Origin: a bacterium HR29
GTDB lineage: Bacteria; Chloroflexota; Dehalococcoidia; Tepidiformales; Tepidiformaceae
Direction of reading: 5' to 3'
Assembly (NCBI GenBank): GCA_002898215.1
Contig: BEIF01000001.1
Coordinates: 539,501-603,500, forward strand
Length of the DNA: 64,000 bases
Part shown: one piece after another, positions 47,168-54,887 of the stretch
Layout: every line of letters starts with the position of its first letter
How positions within the stretch are numbered: position 1 is the stretch's first letter
Position numbers and translations under genes: made by a program
The notes under the pieces: generated by a model
Seen by the model: only the letters and a program-made list of their open reading frames with translations
Database searches by the model: none
Told to the model about the DNA's origin: nothing

Positions 47168-48483
47168 GCGTTCTCTCCTACGGCTGCGGCCCGCCAGAGT
47201 TCGCGAGCACGGCGTGCAGCCTCTTGGTGGTCGACAATTGGCGAGGGGTAGGCGTCGCTCCCGTCGCACAGCTCGGGGAGCCACCGGCGGACGTAATCAC
47301 GGTGCGGGTCGAATCGCTCGAGATGTCGTGCAGGGCTAAAAGCGCGGAACGGGGAGGCGGCATCGACCCCGAGGGAGGCCGCCCACTGCCAGCCGAAGGT
47401 GTTGTTCGCCACGTCGCCGTCGACGAGCTCGTGCAGGAAGTGCGCCATGCCCCACCGCCAGTCGACGAGGAGGTCCTTCGTCAGGAAGGAGGCGGTGAGC
47501 ATGCGCAGGCGGTTCGGCATTCTGCCGGTGGCCGCGAGCTCCCTCATCGCCGCGTCGACCATGGGGAAGCCCGTCTCGCCCTTCCGCCAGCGTTCGAAGC
47601 TGGCCCGGTCTTGGCGCCACGGAAGGCGTTCGAACTCGAGGCGGTAAGGCCGCGTCGTGAGGTCGGGCCGGTGCCACAGGACGAAGTGGGCGTACTCTCG
47701 CCACCAAAGCTGGCGCACGAACGGTGCCGAAGGACACCGGACGGCGACCTCGCGCGGCGAGAGGAGCCCGAAGTGGAGGTCCTGGCTCAGCCCCGAGGTA
47801 GCGTCGACGTCGAGGGAGTTCCGCGCCTCCACGTACCGCGCGAGACGCTCGCTTGCGAACCGGTCCAGACGGGCGCGGGCGGCCATCTCGCCGGGCTCGA
47901 TTCCAGCGGGCAAGCGGATGTCGGCACCGAAACTGGCGGGCGACGGGACTGGGTCGGCTGGAACCCCCGGCGTCCTTTGGGGAGGCGGCGGCCCGAGCGG
48001 ATGGCCGACCGTCGCGGAGCGCACCGCTCGGTAGAACGAGGTGAAGCTCGGCAGTCGAGCCGCCTCGGCCACTTTGGGCCACGCCCACGGTGCGAGGAGC
48101 GCGCCGTGGTGCCGAACGAAGCGGACTCCGGCCGACTCCAGGTTCCGGGCGACTCGGCCGTCACGACGCCGGGAGTAAGGGGTGAAATCGGCGGTCACAT
48201 GGACAGCGACCACTCCCAAGGTGCGAGCTACTTCGGGAACCCAGTGCTCCGGGGGGCCTTCGCGGACCAGGAGGGGCACCCCCAGTTGTCCGAGGCGCTC
48301 CCGGAGCTGCCGGAGGGATTCGAGCAGGAACCGGACGCGGCGGGGCCCGGTGGTCGGAGCGCCCAGCAAGTGGGAGTCGAGCACGAAGAGGGCGAAGGCC
48401 GTGCCCTCGGACATCGCCTGCCAGAGGGCTGGGTGGTCGTGGACGCGGAGGTCCCGTCGGAACCAGACGAGGGAGCTGCTCAT
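47161..48483 (-). CDS. phrB: deoxyribodipyrimidine photolyase (class I-like)
   Basis: Photolyase repairs cyclobutane pyrimidine dimers using blue light and reduced FAD. The N-terminal alpha/beta domain starts SSLVWFRRDLRVHDHPAL and the C-terminal FAD domain carries the family patches WWREYAHFVLW, TGFPMVDAAMREL, GRMPNRLRMLTASFLTKDL, FGWQWAAS and DAASPFRAFSP. Length is 440. Antenna cofactor cannot be predicted. It overlaps the SRPBCC gene by 4 bp. It is known that CarH/LitR-type regulators often control photolyase together with carotenoid genes, and here all share one operon. Confidence 0.94.
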   Translation of the reverse strand: MSSSLVWFRRDLRVHDHPALWQAMSEGTAFALFVLDSHLLGAPTTGPRRVRFLLESLRQLRERLGQLGVPLLVREGPPEHWVPEVARTLGVVAVHVTADFTPYSRRRDGRVARNLESAGVRFVRHHGALLAPWAWPKVAEAARLPSFTSFYRAVRSATVGHPLGPPPPQRTPGVPADPVPSPASFGADIRLPAGIEPGEMAARARLDRFASERLARYVEARNSLDVDATSGLSQDLHFGLLSPREVAVRCPSAPFVRQLWWREYAHFVLWHRPDLTTRPYRLEFERLPWRQDRASFERWRKGETGFPMVDAAMRELAATGRMPNRLRMLTASFLTKDLLVDWRWGMAHFLHELVDGDVANNTFGWQWAASLGVDAASPFRAFSPARHLERFDPHRDYVRRWLPELCDGSDAYPSPIVDHQEAARRARELWRAAAVGENAC

Positions 48484-48980
48484 GGGAGCACGAACTCCTC
48501 CGTCCGTACGTCGGCGGGCGGGAGCAAACCGAAGCGCGAACGCAGGACCTCCCGGCGGTATCGGAAGATGCCGCGGAGACGGGGTCGGACACCGAACCGG
48601 TGCACGGGCTCGCTCACCGGGCCGAAGGGCAGGGCGTAGTGGACGATGTCGATGACCCGTACGCCCCCGGGGATGGCCCGGAAATGATGTTGGTGGTGCC
48701 AGAACCGGTAGGGACCGAACCGTTGTTCGTCGACGAAGAGCTCACGGTCGACGACGTGGGTGATCTCGGTTACCCACTGGTTCCGGACGAAGGGGAAGGG
48801 GGAAACCGAATAGGTGATAACCAGCCCGGGGTAGATCCGATGCGGCGCGTTGGATGTGATCCGCAGCCGCAGCCAGGGAGGCGTGATCTCGGGGAGATTC
48901 CAAGGGTCCGAGAAGAACGCCCAGGCTTCCTCGAGGCTGATGGGGAGATCCTGTTTGGCGGCAAGGCGGTGGAGACGCAT
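48480..48980 (-). CDS. SRPBCC family protein, 166 aa
   Basis: A START/Bet v1-like (SRPBCC) fold protein: SLEEAWAFFSDPWNLPEITPPWLRLRI at the start and the strand-rich HHFRAIPGGVRVIDIVHYALPFG are typical of members that sit beside photolyase genes and are often annotated as cyclase or cell-division-inhibitor-like. These proteins bind hydrophobic ligands. A carotenoid or flavin ligand is possible but unproven. Confidence 0.88.
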   Translation of the reverse strand: MRLHRLAAKQDLPISLEEAWAFFSDPWNLPEITPPWLRLRITSNAPHRIYPGLVITYSVSPFPFVRNQWVTEITHVVDRELFVDEQRFGPYRFWHHQHHFRAIPGGVRVIDIVHYALPFGPVSEPVHRFGVRPRLRGIFRYRREVLRSRFGLLPPADVRTEEFVLP

Positions 48981-49042
48981 GGAGCTACTCCGGGTCGAGG
49001 TGGGGGGAGCCCGGTGGCCGGGCTCCCCCGAGAACGGGACGC

Positions 49043-49885
49043 TCAGGCCTCGGCGCTGCCGTGGTCACGCCGCCGGTGAAGGACCGACGCGGAGAGGAGG
49101 GCGAGCGAGGCGCCAGCGGCGACGAGCAGGAGCGCGAGGCCGAGGCGGTTGGAAGCGTTTTCGGACGGAGCGAGCCCGGTGCCGGTGTGCGGCGGGGCGG
49201 GAGCCTCCGCGTCCACCAACGGCACCGCGCGGAGGGAGCTTTCGCCGACGAGGCCGACGGCCACAACTGTGTACACCGTGCGGGCGTTCAGGCGCACGTT
49301 GTCGAGGGAGAGGGCGACGGCATCGGTACCAGAGACCCGGACGTCGAGGTTGTACGCCCCCGCATCGACCGGTGTGTAGGCGCCGACTTCCTTGAACGCG
49401 ACGTTCGAGAAGAGGGCGGTATTCGTGCCGCGCACGACGATGTCGACGGCCGGGGCGTCCGGCGAGGCGTGGATGAAGCGGACGTGCGCCTTCCCCGCTG
49501 CCGGCGTCGCGTTGTTGTCCGTCAGAGGAAGAAGGGAGAGGGACCCGTCGCCCGAACGGCCTACGGCGAGGACGGTGTAATCCTTGCCGGCTTCGATGGT
49601 GAGGGTTGCCTGAAGCGCAGGCGCGCCACCGCCGTCGGAGGGGGACACGAAGACCTTCACCTCGTGCGGACCGGCTGGGAGGGACACGTACTGGGTGGCA
49701 TTCGGGAAAGCGAGGGCGGAGACCGCCTTCTGCCCGTCCACGAAGATGTCGACCGGCGGTGTGTCGGGCGAAGCGTGCATGACGCGGACTCGTCCGGTAC
49801 CACTCTGCGCCTCGATCTCCGACGCCGACGTGCCGAAGACGGCGACGCCGACCAGGGCGAGGGCAAGGAGAAGGTGTTTGGTCAT
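49043..49885 (-). CDS. secreted DUF4397 protein with two repeats and a C-terminal membrane anchor, 280 aa
   Basis: A signal peptide (residues 1-27) is followed by two DUF4397 repeats, starting VRVMHASPDTPPVDIFVDG and VRFIHASPDAPAVDIVVRG, then a Pro-rich linker and one membrane helix with a basic tail (LHRRRDHGSAEA). DUF4397 domains are beta-sandwich modules of cell-surface proteins with unknown role. The gene is the first of the light-responsive operon, directly downstream of the CarH-type control region, 62 bp before the SRPBCC gene. A surface protein in a light regulon is unexpected. Confidence 0.85.
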   Translation of the reverse strand: MTKHLLLALALVGVAVFGTSASEIEAQSGTGRVRVMHASPDTPPVDIFVDGQKAVSALAFPNATQYVSLPAGPHEVKVFVSPSDGGGAPALQATLTIEAGKDYTVLAVGRSGDGSLSLLPLTDNNATPAAGKAHVRFIHASPDAPAVDIVVRGTNTALFSNVAFKEVGAYTPVDAGAYNLDVRVSGTDAVALSLDNVRLNARTVYTVVAVGLVGESSLRAVPLVDAEAPAPPHTGTGLAPSENASNRLGLALLLVAAGASLALLSASVLHRRRDHGSAEA

Positions 49886-49936
49886 CGCTTCGGGTCACCT
49901 CGTGGGGCGGATTCGCGTGTCCTCCGGACAACGCTG

Positions 49937-49993
49937 GACAGACTATAGACAGACTCCGGGTCCCTTGTCCAGAGTCTGTACAGGAATTGTCAA
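49937..49993. promoter_or_regulatory. CarH/LitR-type operator and divergent promoter region
   Basis: GACAGACT occurs at 49937-49944 and 49948-49955, exactly 11 bp apart; its inverse AGTCTGT is at 49973-49979 and runs into TGTACA at 49977-49982. CarH from Thermus is known to bind 11-bp-spaced repeats containing TnTACA. On the minus strand TGGACA (49971-49966) and TATAGT (49947-49942) are spaced 18 bp and make a good promoter for the DUF4397-carotenoid operon, with the repeats lying over the -10 box. A plus-strand promoter for the regulator gene is less clear. Confidence 0.7.
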
Positions 49994-50001
49994 GAGTACG
50001 A

Positions 50002-50195
50002 GAATGGTCCCGTGGCCAACCTGATGCGCATCGGCGAGCTCGCGGCCCGCACGGGGCTCTCCATCGACCGAATCCGGGTTTGGGAGCGTCGCTACCGGCT
50101 CGTGCAGCCGGTGAGGAGCGCGGGCGGATTCCGCCTCTACAGCGAGGAGGACCTCCAGACCCTCCTCGCCATGCGCGACTTGGTCGAGTCGGGGG
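50002..50195 (+). repeat. 194-bp segment duplicated (with changes) at 26135-26331
   Basis: The 5' end of the regulator gene is repeated in direct orientation 23.9 kb upstream, with three substitutions and a 3-bp insertion there. This copy is intact and read through. Confidence 0.9.
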
Positions 50196-50905
50196 TCCCG
50201 GCGAGCGAGGCGGCCAGGCGGGTGCGGTCGGAGCAGGCTTCTGGAGGAGGGGCGAGCCCCGACCGAAGGCTCATCGCGCAGGTGGCGAATCGGCTGAGGC
50301 TGGCCCTGGACGACTGGAACGAGCACGAGGCGCAGGCTGCCCTCGACGATGCCTTCGCCGCCTTCGACTTCGAGACGCTGGTCGACGAGCTCTTCGTGCC
50401 CTACCTCAACGAGCTCGGCGACCGATGGGCGCGCGGGGAGATCTCCGTCGCCCACGAGCATTTCGCCTCGTCGGTCATTCGGGGGCGGCTCATGGCCTTC
50501 GCGCGCGGTTGGGACCGCGGGTTCGGGCCGCGTCTCGTCCTCGCCTGTGTGCCCGGGGAGCTGCACGACCTCCCGCTGGTCATGTTCGGCATCCTCGACC
50601 GTCGGCGCGGCTGGCGCATCACGTTCCTCGGGGCCGACACGCCGATCGCCACCGTGGACGTCGCGCGTCGTGCTGTCGCGCCAGCGGGCGTCATCCTGGC
50701 CTCGTCGACCGAAGAGGGTTTCGAAGCGAACGCGACCGGCGTGGCGGAGTTGGCCGCCGGCGGCCCCGTGGCGCTCGGCGGCAGGGGGGCGACGGAGCGC
50801 ATCGGCGAGGCGTTCGGGCTCCCCGTCCTGCCCCGTTCGCTCACAGAGGCGGCGGCAGCGTTGGAGGACGTCTTCGCGTCGTTGCTCGAGCGGCCCCGCC
50901 CGTAA
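50012..50905 (+). CDS. carH: MerR-type B12-dependent photoreceptor regulator (CarH/LitR family), 297 aa
   Basis: The N-terminal MerR helix-turn-helix (RIGELAARTGLSIDRIRVWERRY) is followed by a four-helix B12 light-sensing bundle and a Rossmann cobalamin domain. The CarH signature W-x9-EH is present as W139...E149-H150, and His185 in GELHDLP sits 35 residues after H150, the same spacing as between His142 and the cobalt-ligand His177 of Thermus CarH. It should bind adenosylcobalamin, repress in the dark as a tetramer, and release DNA in light. It is divergent from the carotenoid/photolyase operon it would control. The start is the GTG at 50012, with ATG at 50024 as alternative. Confidence 0.95.
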   Translation: MANLMRIGELAARTGLSIDRIRVWERRYRLVQPVRSAGGFRLYSEEDLQTLLAMRDLVESGVPASEAARRVRSEQASGGGASPDRRLIAQVANRLRLALDDWNEHEAQAALDDAFAAFDFETLVDELFVPYLNELGDRWARGEISVAHEHFASSVIRGRLMAFARGWDRGFGPRLVLACVPGELHDLPLVMFGILDRRRGWRITFLGADTPIATVDVARRAVAPAGVILASSTEEGFEANATGVAELAAGGPVALGGRGATERIGEAFGLPVLPRSLTEAAAALEDVFASLLERPRP

Positions 50906-51100
50906 GACCCCCGGCCTCCATCGGCGGAGGGACGGCATCCGAGCCTACGCCGGCGCGCCGCGCCGGAGCCACGGGTGGGCGCGGACACCAGAGCGGCGGC
51001 AACGACGGCTCACGGCCGACAGGGGAGAGGAAGAGTCGATGGATCGCCTGAGGCTGTCGGAGGCGGGAGGGGAGGTGCCCCGGCGCGACGGTTGTCGAAG

Positions 51101-51175
51101 TGGAGCGGGAGACGGGATTCGAACCCGCGACATCCTGCTTGGAAGGCAGGCGCTCTGCCTCTGAGCTACTCCCGC
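51101..51175 (-). tRNA. tRNA-Gly (TCC)
   Basis: Read on the minus strand the 75 bases fold as a tRNA: a 7-bp acceptor stem GCGGGAG/CTCCCGC, D arm GCTC...GAGC, anticodon stem CCTGC/GCAGG with loop CTTCCAA (anticodon TCC), T arm GCGGG-TTCGAAT-CCCGT, discriminator T and an encoded CCA end. The 195 bp between carH and this gene hold nothing I recognise. Confidence 0.96.
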
Positions 51176-51234
51176 TCGCCCTGTCCGATCCTACCGCGCG
51201 GGCGGCGGCCGTTCTATTCGCTCCTCGCCGTCGT

Positions 51235-52671
51235 TCAGCTCTCGTGCTGCCGCTGCCATCGGAGCAGCCGGCCGAGGGCCTGGGCAGCCCGGGTGATGGT
51301 GGGGAAGGTCGCCAGGCCGCCGCGCCAGCAGAGCTCCTGGAACTCGTTCGCCTGCTCGAAGCCCTCCGTGTTCAGGGACGGACGGATGGCGACGACCACT
51401 GGCTTGCCGAACCGCTCCTGCACCTGGGCGAGGACCTCGGCCTGCTGTGCGGCACGCTTGCGCGCGTCGCCGAAGCGGGACATCGGCCCCATCCCGAAGC
51501 CGGTGTGGTAGAGGATGACGTCGATGTTCGGCGCCTCGGCGCAGATGCGTAGCGTGGCTTCGAATCCCTCGGTTTCCCACAGGCTGGTGGTGTCGATGGG
51601 ATTGCGGATGCTCGTCCCCGCTTCGGCCGTGACCTTCGCCAAGGCGGCTTGGGTTTCCGGCAGGAGCGGCGGTACCTCCAGCCCCGCGGCGGCTAGGTCG
51701 TCGGCGGCGAGGACGCTGGCACCGCCACCCGCGCCGACCACCGCCACGCGCGGACCCGGTAGACGCCGAGCGAAGCGGAAGGCGACCGCCGAATCCACCA
51801 GCTCCTCCATCGAGTCGACGCGGACCGCGCCGGCCTGCTTGCAAAGGCCGTCGAAGACGGCGAGCGACCCTGCCAGCGAAGCGGTGTGCGAGTGGGCAGC
51901 CCGGGAGCCCGCTTCGGTCCTGCCTCCCTTCAGGAGGATGAGCGGCTTCCGCGCTCCCAGGGCGCGAATGGCGCGTGCCAGTCGCGGGCCGTCCTGGATC
52001 CCCTCGAGGTAGGCAGCCACGATGCGCGTCTCGTCGTCCTCGAGGAAGTACTCGAGGAAGTCGGCGGCCTTCAGGTCGGAGCCGTTCCCGAAGCTCACGA
52101 CCTTCGAGAAACGCAACCCGCGGGGAAGGCCGTACCGGACGAACTCCCCGGCGTTCATCCCGCTCTGGGAGACCATTCCCACGTCGCCCGGCTCCGGCGG
52201 CTGGCCGGGCATCATCGCCAGCCGGGACGCGGGGACGTACAGCCCCATGCAGTTCGGCCCGATGACGCGGATGCCCGCTTCCTTCGCCCGCTCCACGATG
52301 GCCCGCTCGAGGGCGGCCCGCTCTTCGTCCCCCGTCTCGGTGAAGCCGGCCGTGAAGAGGTGGAGGACGCGCACCCCTTTGGCGATGCAATCCTCGACGA
52401 GCTGTGGAACGGCGCGGGCCGGCACGGACGAGATGACATAATCGACATCGTCCGGAACCTCACGCAGGCTGCGGTAACACTTCAGGCCGCGGATCGCCCG
52501 CGCCGTCGGGTGGATGAGGAAGATCGGGCCGGGGAAGCCGATCTCCTGGAGGGATTGGACGAACCCGCCACCGCCGAACCCTTGCTCCTTGGCTGACACG
52601 CCGGCGATGGCGATGGCTTGGGGGTGGAAGACGAAGTCGAGCTCCGGCTTCGCGGTTCGGATACCTCCCAC
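51235..52671 (-). CDS. acyl-CoA synthetase (ADP/NDP-forming) alpha-like protein, 478 aa
   Basis: The chain has an N-terminal CoA-binding Rossmann domain (IAIAGVSAKEQGFGGGGF), a second domain with VIGPNCMGLY and GMVSQSGMNAGEFV, and a third with the phosphorylatable His in AHSHTASLAGS, the order of the alpha subunit of ADP-forming acetyl-CoA synthetases. The ATP-grasp beta part is missing, so it may need a separate subunit or bind CoA ligands only. GTG 52671 puts the start at MGGIRTAKPELDF, just before the first strand. It is divergent from the DUF1461 gene. Confidence 0.85.
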   Translation of the reverse strand: MGGIRTAKPELDFVFHPQAIAIAGVSAKEQGFGGGGFVQSLQEIGFPGPIFLIHPTARAIRGLKCYRSLREVPDDVDYVISSVPARAVPQLVEDCIAKGVRVLHLFTAGFTETGDEERAALERAIVERAKEAGIRVIGPNCMGLYVPASRLAMMPGQPPEPGDVGMVSQSGMNAGEFVRYGLPRGLRFSKVVSFGNGSDLKAADFLEYFLEDDETRIVAAYLEGIQDGPRLARAIRALGARKPLILLKGGRTEAGSRAAHSHTASLAGSLAVFDGLCKQAGAVRVDSMEELVDSAVAFRFARRLPGPRVAVVGAGGGASVLAADDLAAAGLEVPPLLPETQAALAKVTAEAGTSIRNPIDTTSLWETEGFEATLRICAEAPNIDVILYHTGFGMGPMSRFGDARKRAAQQAEVLAQVQERFGKPVVVAIRPSLNTEGFEQANEFQELCWRGGLATFPTITRAAQALGRLLRWQRQHES

Positions 52672-52821
52672 GCTGCTGCTCCGTGTCGTTCGTAGGTGGA
52701 AAACCGTGCGGTCGTGACGAACGGCCGGGTTCAGGCTACCAGACGGGCAGCTTCCGGTCCCCTGCCGAACGACGCTGCGTTGACAGCCCCGTACCGGGGG
52801 TCGGACGATGGCTGCGCGTCC

Positions 52822-53583
52822 ATGCGTGGCAGTTGGCTCGTGGCCCTCGTCCCGCGGCTCGCCACCGCGGCCTTCGTGCTGGCGCTCCCCGTGCTGCTGC
52901 TGACGACGAACGTCCGCATCGCCGCGGGCGAGGTGCGCGTCTACGAAGCGGCCGTCCGACGGTACGGCGCTGCCGAAACGACGGGACTTCCGCTGGAGGA
53001 GCTCGACCGAGCGTCGCGGGAGATCATCGCCTACTTCGAGAACGATGCCCCGGTCCTGCGCATTCTGGTGACCGTCGACGGCAACGAGACCTCGCTCTTC
53101 GGGCCGCGCGAGACCCAGCACATGGCCGACGTGAAGCGGCTAATGCGAGCGGTGTTCCGGGCCAACGAGGTGGCGCTCGCGTTCGTCCTCTCCTACGTCG
53201 CCTTGCGCTACCTCTGGGCGAAGGAAGCGCCCCTCCGCCGTCTCGCGTGGGAGGTGCTCCTCTCCGGAGCGCTGGCTGCCGCCGTGGTCGTGGGCGTCGG
53301 CGCGGTGGTGCTCGTGGGGTTCGAGGGCGCCTGGACCGCGTTCCACGAAGTCGTGTTCCCGAACGACCTCTGGCGCCTCGACCCGGCGCGCGACCGGCTC
53401 ATCCAGATGTTCCCCGAGCCGTTCTGGCAGGATGCCGCCCTCGCCGTGGGGCTGGCGACGCTGGCCGAACTCGCCCTCCTGGCCGCCGCCGCTGGGGCGG
53501 GCCTCCTCCTCAGCCGCGGGAGGGCGGAGGTGGAGGCGAGCCTCAAGGCGGCAGCAATCCCCGCTGCCGGCGAGAGCCGCTAG
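52822..53583 (+). CDS. DUF1461 (TIGR01906-like) integral membrane protein, 253 aa
   Basis: An N-terminal helix (LVPRLATAAFVLALPVLLLTT), an external domain with GLPLEELDRASREIIAYFEN and HMADVKRLMRAVF, and three more helices match DUF1461. The external loop WTAFHEVVFPNDLWRLDPARDRLIQMFPEPFWQD is the family signature, also seen in Firmicutes and Actinobacteria; function unknown. An open frame starts at 52696, but the ATG at 52822 lies directly before the first helix. Confidence 0.82.
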   Translation: MRGSWLVALVPRLATAAFVLALPVLLLTTNVRIAAGEVRVYEAAVRRYGAAETTGLPLEELDRASREIIAYFENDAPVLRILVTVDGNETSLFGPRETQHMADVKRLMRAVFRANEVALAFVLSYVALRYLWAKEAPLRRLAWEVLLSGALAAAVVVGVGAVVLVGFEGAWTAFHEVVFPNDLWRLDPARDRLIQMFPEPFWQDAALAVGLATLAELALLAAAAGAGLLLSRGRAEVEASLKAAAIPAAGESR

Positions 53584-53789
53584 CGGGCGGCGCAGGCGCA
53601 CGCGCCGCCGCCGCAGCAACCTCCCGCCGCCTCGCCCTCTCGGGCGCTGCCGGTCACAGCGAAGGCGGAGAGGACACGCTCGGCCCGGTGCCCCTGACGG
53701 CAGGTTGCCTCCGCGGACACCTCCGTCATCGGCCGGCGCACTTCGAAGCGCTCACGGCAGGTCGGACAGTAGTACTCGTAGATGGCCAT
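53580..53789 (-). CDS. FmdB-type zinc ribbon protein, 69 aa
   Basis: MAIYEYYCPTCRERFEVRRPM is the typical start of FmdB putative regulatory proteins, with the first zinc knuckle CPTC and a second formed by CRQGH, where the usual second CxxC is altered to CxxxH. The end is a Gly/Cys tail (GGCCGGGACACAAR). The family is of unknown role, linked to amide metabolism by name only. The stop overlaps the convergent DUF1461 gene by 4 bp. Confidence 0.85.
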   Translation of the reverse strand: MAIYEYYCPTCRERFEVRRPMTEVSAEATCRQGHRAERVLSAFAVTGSAREGEAAGGCCGGGACACAAR

Positions 53790-53842
53790 GCCCCGAGTGT
53801 AGCCGGCAGTTCCGTGCACCTGGAACGGGAGGGAGGCCGGTG

Positions 53843-54055
53843 CTAGGCGGCATCGCTGGCCGAGGACCGCTCCTCGGCCGCCGTGGGGGCCGGGTTCGCG
53901 CCCTCCCCCTGCACGGCCGGCGGCGGCGCGGCCGGCGCCTCCAAGGTGCCGTTCAGCCACCGCGTGATCGTGTTGCTCGGGCGTACCCAACGGTCGTCGC
54001 GCTTCCCGAACACGCCGCGGAGCGCACCGAGCAGCCGAGCGACCATGCTCGCCAT
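53843..54055 (-). CDS. small hypothetical protein, 70 aa
   Basis: A short frame with a basic amphipathic start (ARLLGALRGVFGKRDDRWVRPSNTITRWLNGTLEAP) and a Pro/Ala-rich end. I recognise no family. The composition of the first half looks like a protein rather than a shadow frame, and it fits between two minus-strand genes. Starts at 54055 and 54046 are both possible; no strong ribosome-binding site is visible. Confidence 0.45.
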   Translation of the reverse strand: MASMVARLLGALRGVFGKRDDRWVRPSNTITRWLNGTLEAPAAPPPAVQGEGANPAPTAAEERSSASDAA

Positions 54056-54079
54056 AACGCCGCGACGATAACCGACCGG

Positions 54080-54883
54080 TCACCTAGATGCAACCCGCTC
54101 CTCCCACCCCCTGCCCTCCGCGCGCCGCAGGAAATCGAGCACGGCGCGGTTCCACGCCTTTGGCTGTTCGAAGTAGGCCGAATGCCCGGCTTCCGGGATC
54201 ACGGCAAGCTCCGCTCCGGGAACGAGCTCGCGGGCGGCAGCGATGACCTCGGGAGGGGTGACTTCGTCCTCCTCGCCCACCACGAAGAGCACGGGAACAC
54301 CGAGGGCGGCGATGGCCTCGTGCATGCTGCCTCGGTAGGAGGGAGGGGGAGGACCGAGAAGGCCCCGCGGTCGTGGGGGGTTCAACGCGTTCACCATACG
54401 GTAGAGAACGGCGAGTGCGGGGTCGCGCTGGGCGAAGCCGCGGGAGAGCGCGTACTCCCGTAGGGAGCCGCGCCGGCGGCTGCGCGCCGCAGCCTGCAGC
54501 TCCCGGACCCGGTCGTCGGCCACACCCCCGTTCGTGCCACTGAAGACGAGGCTGCGGATGGCGCTGGGGCGGTGGCGAATGACCCCGGCAGCGGCACGGC
54601 CACCCATGGAGTGGGCGATGAAGTGAGCCTCACGGATGCCGAGCGCCTCGAGCAGGGCGACGAGGTCCGTCCCGAACGCCCAGCGGCCGACATCGAGGCT
54701 TCCGCGGCTCACGCCCCAGCCGCGCGCGTCGTACACCGTGCAGCGGAATTCGCGCGAGAACGCCGGGATTTGCTGGAACCAGGCGAGATGGTTCGCCCCG
54801 GCCCCGTGGATGAAGACCACGTCCGGCCCGCGGCCGAACTGCTGGTACCAGAGCGCGGCGCCGTTCACGTGTACGTAGGGCAT
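54080..54883 (-). CDS. alpha/beta hydrolase, 267 aa
   Basis: A typical alpha/beta hydrolase: oxyanion region FIHGAGANHLAW, nucleophile elbow AHSMGG, acid in VGEEDEVTPPE and catalytic His in EAGHSAYFE. The triad is complete. It is cotranscribed with the LLM flavoenzyme gene, which ends only 4 bp upstream, so the pair may act on one compound, for example oxygenation then hydrolysis. Substrate unknown. Confidence 0.9.
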   Translation of the reverse strand: MPYVHVNGAALWYQQFGRGPDVVFIHGAGANHLAWFQQIPAFSREFRCTVYDARGWGVSRGSLDVGRWAFGTDLVALLEALGIREAHFIAHSMGGRAAAGVIRHRPSAIRSLVFSGTNGGVADDRVRELQAAARSRRRGSLREYALSRGFAQRDPALAVLYRMVNALNPPRPRGLLGPPPPSYRGSMHEAIAALGVPVLFVVGEEDEVTPPEVIAAARELVPGAELAVIPEAGHSAYFEQPKAWNRAVLDFLRRAEGRGWEERVASR

Positions 54884-54887
54884 GCCG

